Source of the DNA: Linnemannia schmuckeri
Lineage: Eukaryota > Mortierellomycota > Mortierellomycetes > Mortierellales > Mortierellaceae
Assembly (NCBI GenBank): GCA_029449235.1
Contig: JANATG010000004.1
Span: forward strand, 1 to 64,000
Length of the DNA stretch: 64,000 bases
Reading direction: 5' to 3'
The notes below the pieces were generated by a model, which did not search any database, was not told the origin of the DNA, and saw only the letters and a program-made list of their open reading frames with translations. Below are positions 22,771 through 33,448 of the stretch, one piece after another. How positions within the stretch are numbered: position 1 is the first letter of the stretch; the number at the start of each line of letters is the position of its first letter. The position numbers and the translations under genes are program-made.

Positions 22771-24233
22771 TGCCGAGACGGTTAAGGCAATTTTGAAGGT
22801 TGGCGTGAACCTTCATGCTCGCTAACAAAAGTTGTGAATGGTCCAAGAGCAAGAGTCGCAATCACGCTCAAAAGCGGGCTTACAAAAGTAATGGTGAGTC
22901 TAATATAGCTGGCGCTTTGGACAAGAAATGAGCCGTGGAGAACCAATGGAATGTTGTGGCGAAGATAAGTTGAGAGTAGTATGTAGGTAAATGTGGAGGA
23001 CAATGTGTGATGGAGTGTACTGGAGTGTGGGTGGTTAGGAAGTGAAGGAAGAAAAGAAGGAAGTTTTTTTTTCTTAGACGAGTGAAGATATTGTATGCGC
23101 GTTGTAACTTATTCAATGACCAAACTGAGTGATAGTATTGTTTCTTTGGGTCAGGCGAGCGAAGGATCGATGAACAATGATGGAGGGTAAGGATACAGAG
23201 CAAGAGTGCATGGCGTGGAAACAAGGGAGAGAAGGAGAGGGCAGGTGGTCAACCAGCTCGGATAAGATCATTGGCATAATATTCGAATAACAATCAGTGG
23301 TGATGGAGCTTTTCAGCTACCGTTGACACTAGGATCATGGCTGTGTCCAGATAGAGGAGAGAGGGGTGAGAGAGGTGAGCGAATAATGGAGACCATTGAG
23401 CACTGAGGTGATGAAGGAGAAAGAGATGTTGCTGTTGATTGTTGATGCTGTTGTTGCTGCTGCTGCTTGTTGATTCGATTCACTGCTGATCCGTTCCGAG
23501 GTTGAATCAGTGTCTTGAGACACGAGGGATACTGCTGGCTTAAGACTCTACTGATCGACGACACAAACGCAAGAAAGAGAAGGGTCAGGGCCCATATGCT
23601 TGTTGAATCGACATCTTAAAGTTGACGTTTTCAGTAGCAGCATAACAGCGCTTGAGGACAGGCGCGAAACAATAGCCAAAGGTCGGGTGGTGGTGGATGA
23701 TAAGACGTGACAACGACTAAACGTTTTTGAGCCATCTCGCTGTTTGAAGTCCCCTTATCTGACGTCTATTTATCAAAACTTGATTCACAAGACCAACATT
23801 TGTTACTTAATATAGAGGTTATTGGCTGTGAACAATTGGAATCCCAGGAGATTCCAAAACAGGGGAAGGGATAAACAAAAATGAATAACTAACTAAAATG
23901 AATGAACAAAGGAAATGAAAGAACAAAAGGAATGAAAAGAAATGGGAGGGAAGAGAGAGAAGGGAGGAGGAGAGAGAGAGAGAGAGAAGGGAGAGAAGAG
24001 AGAGAGAAGAAAGTTGAAGAGAGGCAATTTTTGTCCGCCACCAAAAAGCGGTAGTGGATATCTGTGCTGTACTATGCAGTTCATAAAAAGAAGACATTGT
24101 TGTTATTGCTTGTTTTATTTGAAATGCAGTGAGAAGAACGATTTGAAAAAAAAGGGCGATCGATCGTCTCCAAAATGGTCTCCTCTGTAGGTGTGTATGT
24201 GTGTGTGTATGTGTGTGTATGTGTGTGACTAAT
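22771..24233. other. Intergenic spacer, no supported gene
   Basis: An 83-codon minus-strand frame at 23313-23564 carries a short polyglutamine stretch. It is preceded by a hydrophobic stretch but no in-frame start was found, so it is not called. GA-rich sequence (23940-24010) and a GT microsatellite (24190-24230) border the arginyl-tRNA synthetase 3' end. Confidence 0.5.
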
Positions 24234-26785
24234 TTACATGCGCTCCTGGGGCTTCAAATTCAACAAACGCATAGCGTTGCCCAAGGTAATACGTGCGCTC
24301 CAGTACATAAACAGACGCGCCTCGGCAACCTCCTTCTCGGCTCCCATCACATACATCGACTCGAGGGCCTGCGAGACGTTGTGCGACAGCTTCATCGCAT
24401 ATCCAACAATGTTCACAGGCTCGAATGAGCGGGTCGTCTCGCGGACAATCTGCGGGTAGCGAGCAATCATCGTGATCAGGTCTCCTGCCGCCCGTGAGTC
24501 GCCAAGATGATGCAAGTCTGCCTTGGGGTTGACCTCCATCTCGGTCTTGCGCTCAATTGAGCACAGACGGGCGTGGGCATACTGGAGGTATGGACCAGTG
24601 TCGCCCTCAAACGAGAACATGCGCTTCCAGTCAAAGTCATAGTTCTTGATACGACGGGCAGAGGCGTCCTGTACCATAATGGCCGAGATTCCAATGTTGT
24701 CGGCCACCTCGAGGGGTTCCTCGATCTGTGCATACTTGTGCTCGTTCTTCTTCATCACCTCGTGCATGGCGTCCCGGGTCTCCTCGAGAATATCCTCCAA
24801 GAATACGACCGTTCCCTTGCGGGTCGACATGCCCCCAACCATGCCAAAGTTAAGATGTGTGACCTTCTTGGCCCATTCGAATCCGAGGAGCTCCAGAATC
24901 TTGAATAGCTGCTTCAAGTGAAGATCCTGCTGCGAGGCGACAATGTAGTACATATGCTCGAATCCGTACTTTTCGTAACGCTCCAAGGCAGCGCCGATAT
25001 CACGGGTGATGTAGAGAGTGGTGCCGTCCTTCTTTTGGACAACGCAGATGCCGAGCTTATATTTGGTGAGGTCGATGATCAAGGCGCCGTCTGACTCTGT
25101 GAGCAAGTTCTTCTCGTGCAACATCTTCAAGGCGCGGTCCATGCCGTCGGTGACCTGAGATTCTCCCGAGTAGATATCAAAGGCAATGTTGAGGCGGGCA
25201 TAAATATCCTTGTACTTGACAATCGATAGATCACGGAAGCGGGACCAGATCTTGAGAGCAGCCTCATCACCTTCCTCCATCTTCTTGAAGTAAGCGCGAG
25301 CCTCATCGTGCACCGCCTCGTTCTCCTTTGCGTCCACCTATTGTTTTAATCAGAAAGAAAATAATAATTAGATAAACAAGTTACATATTGATTCTTATGG
25401 AGCAAAATGTAAAACAAAAAAGCAAGGCATAAGGCATACGTTGATGCGGACGTAGACGTCAAAGAGATGCTTGATGGGATCCTCGAGAAGCTTTTCTTCG
25501 GAACCATAACGCTCGAATCCGACAGCCAAGAGACCGTACTGCTTGCCCCAGTCTCCCAGGTAGTTCATGCTGAGAGTGTCGTAACCGTTAGCCTGGAGAA
25601 TATTGCGGACAAAGGATCCAATGATGGTCGAGCGCAAGTGTCCGGCGTGGAAGGGCTTGGCAATGTTGGGCGAAGAAAACTCGACGATAACCTTCTTGTC
25701 GCCTCCGGACTTGTTACATCCCCACTTTTCCTTAGTGTCGTAAATCTTATGGAACAAGGAGTCGGCCAACTTAATGTGGTTCAGGAAAAAGTTGACAAAT
25801 GGTCCATCTGCCTTGGTCGACAACACGTAGTCATTCAATTGGAACTGCATTGTGCAAACAAAAAAAAAAAGAGAATAAATGTGAGTAAAGGAAGGTACTG
25901 TTTTAGAGGGTCATGGTGCACCATTGTTTACACAAGTATTATCCCTCATTTTACCTTGGCGACAATGTCGGCGGCAATCGCGGCAGGTGCGCCCTTGAGG
26001 CGGAGACGGGGGACAGAGAGAGCAACATGTCCGTTCTCGGAAGCCCTAGGAGCCTCCAAAGCGTCGTAGAGGGTCTTGATGTCGACATCGACAAGGGTCG
26101 ACAGCTGGGCAGCCAAAACGTTCTTGAAGGCATCCAGGGGATCGGTATCGGGATCAGAGCCCTCAATGGTGGGAACCTCGACCACGGAGCCGAGCTTGGT
26201 CTTCTCAGCAGCAAGAGCGGCAGCCTCAGCGGCGATGGTCTCCTGGGCGTCCTTGAGAGCCTGGTCGACACGCTCGATAGCGCGCTTGCACTCCTCGCGC
26301 TGGTCCATGCGGTTCATCCAGGAGATGAACTTTTCCAGATCCTTGAGGTTAGCGAGGAGGGAGTGGCTCTTGGTGTAGGCGGTGATGGCACCCCAGACAG
26401 CATAGTCAGCGAGAAGGGGCTTGTCCTGGGCGAGCAAGAAGGCGGTCGAGGCCGAGTTGGCGGCGGTGGCGAGGGTGGTGATGTGCTTAGGTGTGGCGAT
26501 AGTCTGGCGAACGATATCGAGGAGGTTGTCCTGTGCAGTGACGAGGGCCAGGTCGGATTCGGTGTAGAGAGAATTGGAGGCGAGGGAGCGGACGAGGTAG
26601 CGGGCAATGGCAACTTGGCCAGAGATCTTGACGGGCTTTGCGGTGCCCTGAAGGATCAGGCTGGTGGTGGTGGAAGTCTCTGCGGGGACGGGCTTGAGGG
26701 TGATGGTGGCCTCGGGAGCGTTGAGGGCGGCTGCGATGGCGACGAGGCCATAGGGGGCGTTGTTCAGCGGGAAGGACAATGCCAT
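24234..26785 (-). CDS. RARS: Arginyl-tRNA synthetase, cytosolic
   Basis: Three predicted exons (25955-26785, 25440-25844, 24234-25337) join in frame to 779 aa. It ligates arginine to tRNA-Arg using ATP. The class-I signature is clear: VEFSSPNIAKPFHAGHLRS holds the HIGH-type motif (HAGH), and GGMSTRKGTVVFLEDIL is the KMSK-type loop region. The anticodon-binding helical domain closes with AEARLFMYWSARITLGNAMR and ends LNLKPQERM. The first ~190 residues are an extra domain (LPADYAVWGA-like helices, IARYLVRSL) resembling the GST-C-like appendages that help synthetases join complexes; this is an inference. Donors GTAAAA and GTATGC and acceptors CAG and ATAG are visible. The gene looks intact. Confidence 0.95.
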
Positions 26786-27271
26786 GGCGTGAGGAGGGGG
26801 AAAGAAGAAAGGGTGTGTGATTGGTTGTTTGTTGAAGGGGAAAAAAAAAGTTCTTTTTATTTGAGGGAAAGGAAGTTCAAGGATCGGTGGCTTAGAATGA
26901 CTCGATTCGCATCAAGGGTCAGGTTCAGCTAGGTAGGTTTCCGTGTAATAGATGCAAGCTGACCATGGCTGATACAAGTTGAATAACCAAGACTCTTGTT
27001 TCTTCAACTGGCACAGTCAAGTGGCCATGCCTCTCGCTTTGAGTTCATTTTCAGCTCCCTTGAAGCATGGATCAGTCGGGCCGCAGCGACTATTTTTTTT
27101 TTTCATGTACACTCCAGGCTATGTCAAGCTAGTTGCGTTCTTTTCATTTCCAGCTAGAAAAATCCTCTCGCAGACCACTCCTAGTATCATTTTCCATGAT
27201 TACTTTCTGCGCCTTTAACAAACATGTCTAATGAGTGGCTACTACAACTGAAAGTACAACTAGAATTACAA
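26786..27271. other. Intergenic: ArgRS promoter side and Bsd2-like 3' flank
   Basis: Purine-poor leader on the minus strand next to the synthetase start, then AT-rich 3' flank. Nothing else seen. Confidence 0.55.
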
Positions 27272-28723
27272 CTAAACAACAGAGGCATCGGTCTCTGCTT
27301 CCGTTGCATGTGACGATGAAGTAGCATTGATGACCATCTCGGTCCTCTTGGCCTTGATAAACTCAAACGAGGCATGAAGTATGATTGCAAAGCCAAGGAT
27401 TATCATAAGGTACGACATACTCATAAATTCTCTGGTTGCGTCTACACCGTCGCCAGTGTTGCCCATATATCCGGTATCAGAGTCTGCATTTGTCTCCTGC
27501 CCATCGCTTTTTCCTGCCATCGTTTGCGTCCCCATGGTCACAAATGTGATGCCTAATCCCATCTTTGATCCGTTCTTGGTCGCATGAGACGTGTGCAGCA
27601 GATATGTTAGAAAGAATCCCATAAATTGAAAGCTCGTTGAAACTATATTTTAATGGCAAGCATGAGTAGAAGAAAGAGGCAACAGTTAGCTACTGATCCA
27701 TTTCGAGATCAATTGGGAAAGGAGGAAAGGAAGCGATCAACCTTAAGAAAGATATCGAATTCACTATGAAGAAAGTGAATAGTATGGATTGCTTAAATAA
27801 AGAAGAGGCAAGATGTATTACTTACTCATCATATTCCAGACAAAGCCGACAAACCCTCCAACGGGTAGTCCATCAACAAGAACTTTATCCTCGGAGTAAA
27901 ATGGCGATACGACTGTAGTCTCATAGTAAGCTGGTGATTGATCTAGCGCTGCTGCTTTGTAAGGCTATTATTATCGCAAGTCAAGGGTTCCATGGTTAGC
28001 TAGGCATGTCCTTATTTTCTTTTAAAAACAAATTCTCAGGCACCATTGATAAACAGATATGAAAAACTAGTATGGCTGCATAGGAATTTTCCATGTTCTG
28101 AAATTGGTCAGGTGACTGGCACACAGAATTTTCTTTTTTGCATCCACTTACCGGAGGCAGCTCCTCTACAGCAGGTTGCTCGACCCTAGGCTTGGCAGAC
28201 AGGTTGGAAAAGACGCCGTCCATAGTCTGCTGGATCATTCGACGGGCACCGGCTGCTGCTGTTGAGGACGAAGGCTCGGCGGAAGGTGCAATTGCAATTT
28301 GTGTATCTTGCTGTGCAGGCTGCTGTCGAGTTGTAGAGGTTGAAGAAGGTGTCGCTATAGGACCCAGAATGAAGTTGTCATTAGGGTATAGTTCGTCGAG
28401 ATCGTCTTCACTATGAATCCGTGCATAACCATCGGATAACGAAGAGAATCGAGGCAAGTTGAAGGTGGTGTTGAGAGTCGATTGCGTCGTCGTTGTTGGT
28501 GTTACTATCAGGTTGTCATCCTGTGCCTCGGTTACTGGGATCTAACAATAAAAGAATATTAGGGGCAAATGAGATTAGTATATGTATTGTCGGTTCAGAT
28601 GTATTAGATAGGAGTTGTTTGTAAGCAAATAAGTAAGAAAGTGAGCAAGTGGAGACAGAAAAAGGTCACAAGAAGCGGGAAGAAAAGAAAACAGACCTGT
28701 GCGTAGGAGTGACTTCTTGACAT
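27272..28723 (-). CDS. BSD2: Bsd2/NDFIP-like membrane adaptor for Rsp5/Nedd4 ubiquitin ligase
   Basis: Four predicted exons (28697-28723, 28152-28541, 27826-27964, 27272-27642) join in frame to 308 aa. The family (DUF2370) recruits Nedd4-type ubiquitin ligases to membrane cargo in Golgi and endosomes. A disordered N-terminal half runs into ELPPPYKAAALDQ, whose PPPY is a PPxY motif that binds WW domains; it is built across the exon 2/3 junction. The conserved core follows (SPAYYETTVVSP, VLVDGLPVGGFVGFVWNMM), then SFQFMGFFLTYLLHTSHA and the final helix YLMIILGFAIILHASFEF, giving about three membrane segments. Short C-terminal tail. The exon 1 of nine codons (MSRSHSYAQ) is small but in phase. 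Confidence 0.88.
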
Positions 28724-29071
28724 TATCCTTTCGTGAATGTAAGCGAGTGAAGTTGGATTAGGTTGAAGAAAGGAAGAGTGCGGTTGAAACTGGATGAATG
28801 AAAAGTGAAAGAATTGAAAGAAAGAAAGAAAGAAAGGAAGGAAGAAGCAAGCTTTGCAGCGGTCGACAAGAATATGGCTTTGAAGTAGGGGTACGAGTGG
28901 CTGAGTCGCATGTCCTTCCTTCCCTTGAATCAAGTGATGAAAATGACGTTTCCGAAATCCAAAAAGGGTTACAAATTCCTATTCCTTTCTTTGGCACAAA
29001 AAAAAAGTAACCAACGAACCGCAATAAAAAAATAACCTCTATTAATAAAATTGATGCTGAAGTAAAAAAAA
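28724..29071. other. Short intergenic region
   Basis: GA-rich on the plus strand (CT-rich leader of the Bsd2-like gene on the minus strand) followed by the AT-rich 3' flank of MTHFR. No gene seen. Confidence 0.6.
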
Positions 29072-31892
29072 CTAACAGAGAGCTTCCTCACGTTGGCCAT
29101 TTGTGATAGCTGCAGACTCTACGCTGTCGACAGTCTTGGCACTGTCGAGCACTCTAAAGAGTCCATCTTGGTCCTGAAAATCGTTGTGGACAATGTTAAT
29201 CAAGTACCACTCGTCCCGGATGCTGTCAATCACCCTGGCCGACGCCGACGATGGCTCATAAATTTTGGACCACTCTGACCACAGCTCAAACGCCTCGTCC
29301 TAAATAATAAAGGAGATATTACAAGTGTGTGTTAGCTTCAAAGACACACATTCAGTCAACTGCACGAATAAGCCAGGAATGAATAGCATTCTCTTAGAAA
29401 ATTAAAGATGATACCTTCCAGGCGACAAAGCTAACCACTTCGACGACGGTGGGCTGGACAATCTCCTTGCCGACAAAGACTCCCCAGGTGACGGCGTTGG
29501 GGCCATCGTTCTGGCTGTTGGTCCTGAGGTCGCCTCTCTTGTTGACAGCATAGTATGTGATCTGAGGCTCCTCCTCAATCCTGCTCACTAGCTCGTTCAA
29601 GTTCTCAGGCGACACAAAGAACTCCAGATATGCCTATATGCATAAAAAGGAATGAAGGAAAGGGAAACGTAAATTAAATCGAATAATGCATGAAAGATAC
29701 ACAATGAATCAAGAAAATAGCAAACTGCTTACTTTTTGATAAACATATCCGTTTTTGGGGCCCCATCCGTGGACTTTGTCGTCGGAACGGACACCGTTAA
29801 CGGCGGGCTGGGAATTAATGGTGAGGTACCCACGCTCGTTAAGACGAGCAAGCTGGCCGCGGATCGCTTCGGTCTCAGGGTACAATGAGCTCTCGTCACT
29901 CCATGGAATGGATCGGATCTCGCCATGACAGTACTTGGCAAAGAGAGAAGCAACATCGCGGGGGCTCGAGGGATGACCCCACAATTCCAATGCCTCCTTG
30001 GGCGCAACCTTGAGCGAGGTACCATAGCCATCGAGCTCTCCAAAAGCGGGCGACCGAGAATCTCCCCAGCGACCGTTGGGAAACTCGTCCCAGGCCTCGG
30101 TTCTCGAGACATAGGACTGGATTCTGTTCTTCCAGAAGATAGGACGCACATTCTCCTTCTCGCGCTTCTTTGACAGAGAAGGGTTCCAGGGCAATGGGCG
30201 AGCCTTTTCACGGGGGGCGACAAAGCCAAGTCCCTCGAGTATCAAGCGGGTTGATTTCTCAAGGTTGAGAGTATAAAAGTGGAATCCACTGATGCCTCCT
30301 GCCTGAATCTCCTTGCACATCTCGACTGCCAGCCTGACGCCAAAGTCCTTCACCGCCTGGTCGTCCTCCTAATGTAGTTCATTAATAAATATGTGTTAGT
30401 GAGTACCAAGTTTGAGTCTCGCTAAGAGAATACATCCGTTGTCCCCTTTTTTGTTGCCACTTCCCCTTCATATCTTTTTCTTCTCCCTCTCTAATTGTGG
30501 ATAAGGAGGGAAAAAATTCAGCTCACAATAAGAACCACTTCTTGTTCTTTCCACTCTCTTGCTTTCTATTTTTCTACTCTTGGTGATGTTTCCTGATCTT
30601 TCCTGAATCGTTGTTAATTCTCTTGATGCCCTCTTATGTTTACTGTTTCTCATATGCTTTTTCATCTCACTATCATTGCTCTCCTTCTTTTCTAAGCATA
30701 GCGAGAGCTCAAAGTTATGGCCATGATGTGATGTCGTCGATTAGGTGTGAGCGCTGATCGTTGATAAAGGAGAATGAGATATCATCTTTTCAATGCGCAA
30801 TATTCATGAATCGCTTCATAGTCCACAATACAGAGTCCGGTGTGCACGGTTCTTTCAAGTGAACAGGCGCTGTTTCTGTTTTTCCTGTTGTCGGACACCG
30901 AAATGAACAAATAATAAAAAAAAAGGATGAAGCAAAGGAGATCTTCAGAATAAAAAAGCTTTGTTACCTTGATGGGTTCGAGAGCGTTCTTGATGCGGTC
31001 GGGAACAAAGGTCTTGCAGAGACTGGTCATACGGTTGAAACCACCAAAGCTCTGGATGGGCATGATGCCGGGGACGATGGGGACGGTGATACCGCGGGTA
31101 CGACACTTCTTGACCCAGTCCAGGAACAGGCCCGTGTCATAGAAGAGCTGAGTCACAATGAAATCTGCGCCTTGGTCGACCTTGTACTTGAGCCACTTGA
31201 AATCCTCCTCCAGGTCGGTTGAATCCAGATGTCCCTCTGGGTAGCCTGCAACACCGATCGAGAAGTAATCGCCGTACTGCTGGCGAATATAGGCGACCAG
31301 GTCCGATGCATAGGCGAACCCATTGTCGCATGACACCCATTGCTCCTGTCCGCGTGGAGGATCGCCTCGCAGTGCCAAAATATTCTGATTTCCGCACGCC
31401 TTTGCCGCCTATTTGTTCCGGGCGTTTTTTATTAAAATAAAAGTGCCAGAAAATAATGTGTGAGAAAGATCAGTAAAAGAAACAATATTGTTATCCGCAA
31501 CATCGTACTCAAGCAATTCCAGCTTTCCGTTTGCCAAAATGCAAGCAAAGTTCATTTGAACCATCATCGTGAGAACTAAAAAAAAAAAAAAAAGGGCGTA
31601 CCTTGAGAGCAGCGTCAATTTTTTCTTTGGGCATGTTGGTGCAGGTGAGATGCATGCAAGTTTCGAGGCCATACACACTTTGAGCAGTAGCAACAAGTTC
31701 GGTGGTGAGGTCGGAGGAGGTGCCGCCTGCATTCCAGGTGATATCAACGAACTCTGGGCCGAGGTTGTACATGCGCTCCATACGCTCGAAAAGGTTCTGT
31801 ACACCGGCAGTGGTCTTTGGCGGGAAGTACTCGAAGGACCAGTAGGGGCGCCGTTCCTCCTCTGCACGGTGAATCTTGTCGATGACTTTCAT
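29072..31892 (-). CDS. MTHFR: Methylenetetrahydrofolate reductase
   Basis: Five predicted exons (31602-31892, 30968-31408, 29733-30368, 29415-29633, 29072-29299) join in frame to 604 aa, the usual length for fungal Met12/Met13. It reduces 5,10-methylene-THF to 5-methyl-THF with FAD, feeding methionine synthesis in the cytosol. The catalytic barrel starts RPYWSFEYFPPKT (with the active-site Glu) and includes VDITWNAGGTSS, NILALRGDPPRGQE, GVAGYPEGH and DFIVTQLFYD. The C-terminal regulatory domain (from about residue 330) holds WKNRIQSYVSRTEAWDEFPNGRWGDSRSPAFGELDGYG in pieces typical of the S-adenosylmethionine-sensing half. Intron 2 (30369-30967, 599 nt) is much longer than its neighbours but holds no convincing gene. 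Two yeast paralogues exist, so the exact orthologue is not assigned. Confidence 0.95.
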
Positions 31893-31974
31893 GGTCGACT
31901 GTTAGTTAGTTAGTTGATGATGAGTGGGGGTTTGTGGGTTTGTGGGTTTGTGAGTTTGTGGGGGAAAGATAATA

Positions 31975-31976
<2 letters not shown>

Positions 31977-32019
<43 letters not shown>
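31977..32019. repeat. (GA)n microsatellite
   Basis: About 21 uninterrupted GA units in the 5' leader region of the MTHFR gene. Confidence 0.9.
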
Positions 32020-32022
<3 letters not shown>

Positions 32023-32649
32023 CAAGTGGCAAAAAGGGTAAAGGGGAAAGAAGCAAGAAGAAAAGAAAAAGGGCCGAGTAGAAGATTGAGTCAAAAGGGG
32101 GATATGCTTTGCAGACCCATTGGCGAATCAAATCCATTCCACGTGATTCATTCGCAAAATCACGACATTCCATCTCATGCAGGCATGGCTACATAAGAGG
32201 CCATTGCTCTGTGGTCAAAGTAGTTGACTTCAACTCCGACGTCGCTATCTTTAAAGTGGTTGACCGAGGTCAAGAAGAAGCAGAATGTCCTGTATACGAG
32301 GACTGAAACACATTGATACTAAAGGAAGTAAGTGTAATACACTAGTAGCAACGATGATAGGGAACTATCAAGAATCAAAGTGAGAGGAAGGGGCAAAATG
32401 CTGTGATAGGCATAAGAGTAGTTTGAGGAGACCAAAGAGGGAAAAGAGAGTGCAAAAGGTCATAGAAAAAAAGATCACACTCTCAAGGAAAAAGAGTAAA
32501 TAGAATGAAGGAAAAAGTGAGCAAGCGCAAAGTCCTAGGCTACACCAAATGTCCCTTCACAGAAAGAAGAGCGCATTCAATCCTAGAGAAGTAGGAGTTC
32601 TAAGTGTCCAGGATCGTTCCGAAAGGTGCATCGGCGTCGAGATTAAGGA

Positions 32650-33125
32650 TGGCGTAGGGCTGAACGTGCCATCTTGTCTAGCAAGAGAAGCACCTTGGGC
32701 CAGCTGTTGAAGATAGAGCTACAGGTAAACGCAGCAGTCCATGATCAAGATCTTGTACTTGTTGAACTTGATAGTCGACTTGACCAACTTTACTTGGGAG
32801 CCCATATCACCGATCTGAGACGACGTCAGCGACGGTCCCTTCTTGCCAATCAGAGGACGTGGGGGACTCTGCTTTTGGAAGATAGAGCCTGGCGTCAAAG
32901 AATTCCATTTTGGGGTCCCTATCATCGATCACACAAGCGCGTCGCATGTCACGAAGTGACTCGGTGTCTTCTCGTACATAAATGATCTCTCTGTCTTGAC
33001 GCTCTCCATCGATGTTGTACTGGTGAATCAGCGCATCTACTTCTGTCCAAAGTATGTCCGAGAGAAGAGCCAGGTGAAGGTGAGTCTTGAGGAAGGTCGC
33101 CGTGCTCTTGCTGATAAGCTAGGAG
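32650..33125 (-). pseudogene. Unrecognised coding fragment with an internal stop
   Basis: On the minus strand a frame starting near 33120 reads LISKSTATFLKTHLHLALLS, followed by WTEVDALIHQYNIDGERQD and VIDDRDPKMEFFDARLYLP. It hits a TGA (near 32820) and continues open past it as YGLPSKVGQVDYQVQQVQD. Codon-like composition and mixed residues suggest former coding sequence. I do not recognise the family. A CT-rich stretch upstream (33125-33250) could be a leader. It may instead be an exon of a spliced gene whose other parts I missed. Confidence 0.35.
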
Positions 33126-33448
33126 GTGTAGTTAAAGTGAAGGTAAAGTCGCGGTGATGAGAGTGTTTGGTGGAGTGGAGAGAAAAAAGGAAGGTGGAGG
33201 AAGTGTAGAGAAAGAAGAAAGAAGGAAAGCGGCAAAAAGATTCAAAATCAAAGTTATGGGCGGATCCATTTTGACCGATAACAGATACACATAAATAAAA
33301 CGCACGCCATCAACAAAGACGTCTACTCAATTTCGTGGTGTATTGTTTTCGTCTGGGCCTTCTTTTCCTTTATTCGAAGCACAGAAAATGTCCTGTGCGA
33401 ACGCTATCTGGGCTAGCGGACCAGAATACCATCCAGTAGAATTTCTTG

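Larger units (their letters stand above)
31893..33448. other. Intergenic with microsatellite and gene fragment
   Basis: Next to the MTHFR start lies a TTAG/TGGGTTTG-rich leader and the AG microsatellite at 31977-32019. 32.3-32.6 kb is featureless. A probable gene fragment lies at about 32650-33125 (separate entry). The remainder toward the ataxin-2 gene shows nothing supported. Confidence 0.5.

Noticed and set aside
23313..23564. 83-codon minus frame with a polyglutamine stretch and upstream hydrophobic residues
   Set aside because: No in-frame start for the hydrophobic part and no homology recognised; too weak to call a secreted protein.
25913..26932. Plus-strand 339-codon Gly/Val-rich frame over ArgRS exon 1
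   Set aside because: Antisense of the Ala/Thr-rich N-terminal domain of the synthetase; the minus frame is the real one.
33030..33120. Resemblance of the 33-kb fragment (KSTATFLKTHLHL) to the TFIIA small subunit
   Set aside because: Similarity covers only about 15 residues and the rest does not fit; treated as chance.
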